Assembly (NCBI GenBank): GCA_900552255.1
Contig: URZF01000051.1
Coordinates: 1 to 8,540 of the forward strand
Length of the DNA: 8,540 nt
Direction of reading: 5' to 3'
Source: an uncultured Eubacteriales bacterium
Lineage (GTDB): Bacteria; Bacillota; Clostridia; Oscillospirales; CAG-272
Shown here: one piece after another, positions 5,721 to 8,540 of the stretch
How positions within the stretch are numbered: position 1 is the first letter of the stretch
Layout of the letters: the number at the start of each line of letters is the position of its first letter
Notes under the pieces: generated by a model
Databases searched by the model: none
Seen by the model: the letters and a program-made list of their open reading frames with translations, nothing else
What the model was told of the DNA's origin: nothing
Program-made: the position numbers and the translations under genes

Positions 5721-6962
5721 TCAAGTATGGGATATTCCGAGATACCGCTCCTGCTCCGGCGTCAGCCGATCGATGGAAATTCCCGTTTTTCCAAGCTTTA
5801 GCTGCGCGACGGCAATATCCGTTTCGCGCGGAACGGGATATAGCTTATGTTCAAGCCCCGGATGACGCACGAGATATTCGAGACATTTCGCTTGAAGTGC
5901 AAAGCTCATATCCATGATTTCCGCAGGATGCCCATTGCCGGCGGCAAGATTGACAAGTCTGCCGTCCGCAAGCAGATTGAGCGTCCGCCCGTCGGCCATC
6001 TCGAAGCCCTCGATATCCGGCTTGCGCTGCTTATGCGACACGCAAAGCGCCAGCAGATCGTTTTTATTGATCTCCACGTTGAAATGTCCCGAATTGGCGA
6101 GCAGAACGCCGTCCTTCATTTTTGCAAAATGACGCCCCACGATGACATTTTCGCAGCCCGTTGCGGTGATGAAGAGATCTCCGACCGCCGCCGCGTCGTC
6201 CATTTTCATGACGGTGAACCCGTCCATCGTCGCCTCCAACGCGCGCACCGGATCTACCTCCGTCACAATCACAACGGCGCCCATCCCGGCAAGCCGCTTC
6301 GCGATCCCCTTGCCGCACCAGCCGTAACCGGCTACGACCGCTTTTTTGCCGGCGATCACAAGATTTGTCGCGTGCATGACGGCGTCCAGCGTGGACTGCC
6401 CCGTGCCGTACCGATTGTCGAACAGATGCTTGCAGTCCGCATCGTTGATATCGATCATCGGATAATCGAGCGTTCCCGCCGCCTCTCTCTGTCGGAGCCT
6501 ATGTATGCCTGTCGTCGTCTCCTCACAGCCGCCGAGCAGCCTGTCGCCGTATGCGCGGCAGTTTCCGTGCAGAAGCCCGATGAAATCCCCGCCGTCGTCG
6601 ATGATAACGTCCGGATGGCAGGAAAGCGCATGGGTGAGATGGGACGTATACGTTTTTTCATCCACGCCATGCACGGCGTATACGTTCACATCAAGCTCGG
6701 AGAGCGCCGCCGCGACGTCGTCCTGCGTGGAAAGCGGATTACAGCCGGTGGAATATACCTCGGCGCCTCCCGCGCGCAGTACCGTGGCGAGATACGCCGT
6801 TTTTGCCTCCAAATGAATCGACATCGCGATCTTTTTGCCGGCAAACGGCTTTGATCTTTCAAATTCCTCCTCGATGGAATTCAAAACCGGCATATAGCTC
6901 TTTACCCAGTTTATTTTGTCATGTCCGCTTTTCGCAAGCGATTTGTCTTTGATAATACTCAT
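5721..6962 (-). CDS. ahcY: Adenosylhomocysteinase-family hydrolase, short archaeal/Thermotoga type
   Basis: The 413-residue protein belongs to the NAD-dependent family that reversibly splits S-adenosylhomocysteine into adenosine and homocysteine, recycling the product of methyl transfer. The catalytic set is complete: His50, Asp123 (DDGGD), Glu148 in EETTTG, Lys178, and Asp182-Asn183 in FDNRYGTGQS. Substrate motif NPLSTQDD starts at 75 and the NAD-binding GYGWCGKG at 212-219. It is shorter than the human and proteobacterial enzymes: it lacks their roughly 40-residue insertion and ends in GISHT, without the Lys/Tyr tail that touches NAD in the neighbouring subunit. The segment after His50 reads HLEAKTA rather than HMTxETA, which may alter base preference (see findings). 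The reading frame stays open 68 codons further upstream into the acetyltransferase gene, but AGGAG 5 nt before the ATG at 6960-6962 and family alignment fix the start. It follows the GNAT gene by 46 nt. Confidence 0.93.
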   Translation of the reverse strand: MSIIKDKSLAKSGHDKINWVKSYMPVLNSIEEEFERSKPFAGKKIAMSIHLEAKTAYLATVLRAGGAEVYSTGCNPLSTQDDVAAALSELDVNVYAVHGVDEKTYTSHLTHALSCHPDVIIDDGGDFIGLLHGNCRAYGDRLLGGCEETTTGIHRLRQREAAGTLDYPMIDINDADCKHLFDNRYGTGQSTLDAVMHATNLVIAGKKAVVAGYGWCGKGIAKRLAGMGAVVIVTEVDPVRALEATMDGFTVMKMDDAAAVGDLFITATGCENVIVGRHFAKMKDGVLLANSGHFNVEINKNDLLALCVSHKQRKPDIEGFEMADGRTLNLLADGRLVNLAAGNGHPAEIMDMSFALQAKCLEYLVRHPGLEHKLYPVPRETDIAVAQLKLGKTGISIDRLTPEQERYLGISHT

Positions 6963-6967
6963 ATTTT

Positions 6968-6972
6968 CTCCT
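6968..6972 (-). promoter_or_regulatory. Ribosome binding site of ahcY
   Basis: Minus-strand AGGAG (within CAGGAGA), 5 nt before the ATG at 6960-6962. It selects this start over the open extension into the acetyltransferase gene. Confidence 0.8.
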
Positions 6973-7008
6973 GAGATTTTATTTTTTGAATTTTCGTCGG
7001 TCTGCTTA

Positions 7009-7611
7009 TCAAATTTTTTCTGCAATCTCCGTAACCGGCAGAAACGCTTTTGGAGTCGGATTGTGATAACCGATGAATTTCTCCATCCAAACCATATCGT
7101 ACCAATTTCCGAATTTATATCCGCATTTCGTAAAATATCCGATTTCGCGGTATCCGCAGACGGCATGAAAGGCAGGACTTGCCTTTGTCAGATACATGTC
7201 GTCTTTTCTCTCTGTGACGGCGACGCTCGCATACAGATTGACAATATTCTGCCGCCTTAAAATTTCTTCAAGCCTGCCGTAAAGAAGCGTCCCTATTCCT
7301 TTTCCCCTGTGATTTTCCGAAACATAGAGAACCGTCTCCGCAGCTCTTTCATAGGCTGCCCGCTCTCCGAACGGCTTCGCATAGGAATAGCCGACAACCG
7401 TTCCGTTTTCCACCGCGGCAAGATACGGGTATCTCCTTTTGATTTTTTCGATTCTCCCCCGAAACTCCTCGATCGTCGGTACCTCATATTCAAAAGTGAC
7501 TGCGGTTTTTTCCACATACGGCGCATAAATCCCCAACAGGGCTTCGGCGTCGCTTATCTCAGCCATTCGTATCGTTATTGGATTCTTTTCTTCTTTCATT
7601 CTGCCACACAT
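7009..7611 (-). CDS. GNAT N-acetyltransferase, phosphinothricin acetyltransferase-like
   Basis: The 200-residue protein is a single-domain acetyl-CoA-dependent N-acetyltransferase resembling the Pat/Bar/MddA group, which acetylates phosphinothricin, methionine sulfone or methionine sulfoximine and related amino acids. Seen directly: the N-terminal IRMAEISDAEALLGIY strand-helix (14-29), the acetyl-CoA pyrophosphate loop HRGKGIG at 101-107, and the FHAVCGYREIGYFTKCGYKF to WYDMVWME region from about 151, matching the family's FHxxxGF...GxK.G.W.D pattern. No signal peptide or membrane segment. It starts 12 nt after the YmdB-family stop and lacks a good Shine-Dalgarno site, which suggests translational coupling. 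An ATG at residue 5 (7597-7599) is an alternative start. The gene ends 46 nt before ahcY, so the three form a likely operon. The true substrate is unknown; resistance is not implied by similarity alone. Confidence 0.88.
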   Translation of the reverse strand: MCGRMKEEKNPITIRMAEISDAEALLGIYAPYVEKTAVTFEYEVPTIEEFRGRIEKIKRRYPYLAAVENGTVVGYSYAKPFGERAAYERAAETVLYVSENHRGKGIGTLLYGRLEEILRRQNIVNLYASVAVTERKDDMYLTKASPAFHAVCGYREIGYFTKCGYKFGNWYDMVWMEKFIGYHNPTPKAFLPVTEIAEKI

Positions 7612-7623
7612 ATTCCGGCAAAT

Positions 7624-8403
7624 TTAAAAGGTAATGCGCCGAATCGAAACCGCCTTTTTCGTCTCTTTATCGATTTCCACAAGGATTCCATGCGCTGTGA
7701 CTTTATTTTCCGACGGAACAAACTTCACCGGCAGATACGTCGTCATTTTTTCTATGATGCACTCGGGCTTGATTCCGAGCACGCTGAAATCCGGCCCGCA
7801 CATGCCGACGTCGGTGATATATGCCGTCCCTTTCGGCAGAATACATTCATCTGCCGTCGCCACATGCGTATGCGTGCCGAAAAAGACCGTAATTCTTCCG
7901 TCAAGATAATGGGAGAGCGCCTGTTTTTCGGAGGTCGCTTCCGCATGGAAATCGAGAATGGAAATATCATATTTTCCCTCATAACGCTTCAATACCCTAT
8001 CGGCGCAGACAAACGGATTTTCGAGCGGCTCCATCATAACGATTCCAAGCATATTGACGACAAGGATCGATATTCCCGCCGCATCCGTCAGAACAGCCCC
8101 CTCTCCCGGAACATTCCCCGGAAAGTTCGCCGGCCGCAGGACATTTTTATTCTTCTCAAACAAATCCTTCGCATCATAGCGGCGGAACGCATGATTTCCC
8201 GTTGTGATGACATCAGCGCCTGCAGAAAGCAGCGTCTGCGCCGACGTCTTGTCGATCCCGTTTCCTTCGGCGCTGTTTTCTCCGTTGACGACGGCAAAAT
8301 CGATCTCGTTTTCCTTTCGATAGGCCCATAGCTTTTCCGCAAGATAATCACAGGAGGCGGAGCGGCTCACGTCGCCGAGCATCAAAAGCTTTATCGTTAT
8401 CAT
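7624..8403 (-). CDS. YmdB-family metallophosphoesterase (TIGR00282 type)
   Basis: At 259 residues this matches the usual length of YmdB, a cytoplasmic two-metal phosphodiesterase; B. subtilis YmdB hydrolyses 2',3'-cyclic nucleotides and influences biofilm and sporulation decisions. Metal and catalytic positions are conserved: Asp11 (GDV), Glu42 and Asn43 (NGEN), Asn70 and His71 (GNH), His153 (DFHAEATSEK), and His178 and His180 (GTHTHV). The family-specific LRPANFPGNVPG and ILPKGTAYITDVGMCGP blocks are also present. Two blocks differ from the norm: GNHAFRRYD replaces the usual GNHTWD-type sequence, and NMLGIVMMEPL replaces the NLxGRxFM-type block. GGAGG lies 12 nt before the ATG, a long spacing. 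The RNase Y gene that often precedes ymdB in Bacillota is not recognisable here. The family assignment is firm; the physiological substrate is inferred. Confidence 0.93.
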   Translation of the reverse strand: MITIKLLMLGDVSRSASCDYLAEKLWAYRKENEIDFAVVNGENSAEGNGIDKTSAQTLLSAGADVITTGNHAFRRYDAKDLFEKNKNVLRPANFPGNVPGEGAVLTDAAGISILVVNMLGIVMMEPLENPFVCADRVLKRYEGKYDISILDFHAEATSEKQALSHYLDGRITVFFGTHTHVATADECILPKGTAYITDVGMCGPDFSVLGIKPECIIEKMTTYLPVKFVPSENKVTAHGILVEIDKETKKAVSIRRITF

Positions 8404-8415
8404 TCTTTATTTTTT

Positions 8416-8420
8416 CCTCC
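8416..8420 (-). promoter_or_regulatory. Ribosome binding site of the YmdB-family gene
   Basis: Minus-strand GGAGG lies 12 nt before the ATG at 8401-8403, longer than the usual 5-10 nt. The next in-frame ATG (residue 8) would cut off the first beta strand that leads into the metal-binding Asp11, so the distal start is kept. Confidence 0.6.
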
Positions 8421-8462
8421 GAACAAACCGACCCACATCTAAGGTGTCTTGTTTTCGCAATC

Positions 8463-8491
8463 AGTGTATCATAAATTTCAGTCGATTTCCA
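8463..8491 (-). promoter_or_regulatory. Possible extended -10 promoter of the ymdB-GNAT-ahcY operon
   Basis: The minus strand shows TGATACACT (8463-8471), an extended -10 element whose hexamer TACACT matches four of six positions. TGGAAA (8486-8491) lies 17 nt further upstream, also four of six. The predicted leader of about 55 nt contains the GGAGG site. The -35 would overlap the possible coding tail at 8478-8540. Moderate-to-weak evidence. Confidence 0.35.
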
Positions 8492-8540
8492 CTGTTATTT
8501 TTATATTTTTATCCTTCGCTCCGTTTTTTATTTTGATTTG
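8478..8540 (-). CDS. Possible C-terminal fragment of an unidentified gene
   Basis: Read on the minus strand from the window edge, one frame gives 20 sense codons ending in a TGA stop at 8478-8480. The predicted tail alternates charged and hydrophobic residues and ends in KITVEID, a plausible beta-strand terminus. It cannot be identified because the rest of the gene is outside the window, and 20 open codons in AT-rich DNA can occur by chance. If real, it ends 74 nt before the YmdB-family start. Confidence 0.3.
   Translation of the reverse strand, partial: QIKIKNGAKDKNIKITVEID

Noticed and set aside
5847..6854. Plus-strand open frame (335 codons) opposite ahcY
   Set aside because: Mirror of the conserved adenosylhomocysteinase coding frame; its low-complexity basic translation has no family resemblance.
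6963..7166. N-terminal extension of ahcY by 68 residues
   Set aside because: The extension overlaps the end of the acetyltransferase gene in another frame and has no similarity to the family. The AGGAG site 5 nt before the ATG at 6960-6962 explains initiation.
7309..8331. Plus-strand open frame (340 codons) spanning the acetyltransferase and YmdB-family genes
   Set aside because: It runs antisense across two well-supported genes and their junction, with a basic, His/Arg-rich, domain-free translation.
1..8540. CRISPR array, insertion sequence, tRNA/rRNA, or phage/defence module
   Set aside because: No regularly spaced repeats, terminal inverted repeats with a transposase, tRNA cloverleaf, rRNA segments or defence-type domains were seen; the genes fill nearly all of the window.

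Overview
All recognisable genes lie on the minus strand, so transcription runs from high to low coordinates. The base composition and gene content suggest a chromosomal segment from an uncultured anaerobic member of the Clostridia (Oscillospiraceae/Christensenellales-like). Three things point there: an adjacent M24 peptidase and efp pair as in Bacillota, a YmdB-type phosphodiesterase, and moderately GC-rich coding DNA broken by very AT-rich gaps with GGAGG-type ribosome binding sites. This placement is inference; there is no rRNA or phylogenetic marker analysis behind it.

Layout in the direction of transcription: (1) 8540-8478 is a possible C-terminal tail of an unidentified gene. (2) 8403-6962 looks like an operon of a YmdB-family metallophosphoesterase, a phosphinothricin-acetyltransferase-like GNAT enzyme 12 nt behind it, and a short, archaeal/Thermotoga-type adenosylhomocysteinase. 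(3) 5651-3030 is a cytoplasmic GH78 alpha-L-rhamnosidase with its own likely promoter (perfect TATAAT -10). It is followed after 37 nt by an SbcD/YhaO-like metallophosphoesterase (2992-1865). (4) 1770-715 is an M24 Xaa-Pro-type aminopeptidase and 595-38 is translation elongation factor P, which has a strong promoter of its own between the two genes.

Functionally this is mostly housekeeping: proline-related peptide turnover and polyproline translation (pepQ-like and efp), S-adenosylhomocysteine recycling, nucleotide or DNA phosphoester hydrolysis, and one carbohydrate gene for rhamnosides. I see no mobile element, CRISPR array, tRNA, rRNA or defence island, and no frank new multi-gene system. 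The points most worth a second look are four. The nucleobase-contacting segment of the adenosylhomocysteinase carries Lys where the classical enzyme has Glu/Gln. A perfect 10-bp inverted repeat overlaps the efp -35 box. CGCGTAT direct repeats bracket the rhamnosidase -10. The SbcD-like nuclease has no SbcC-like ATPase partner nearby.
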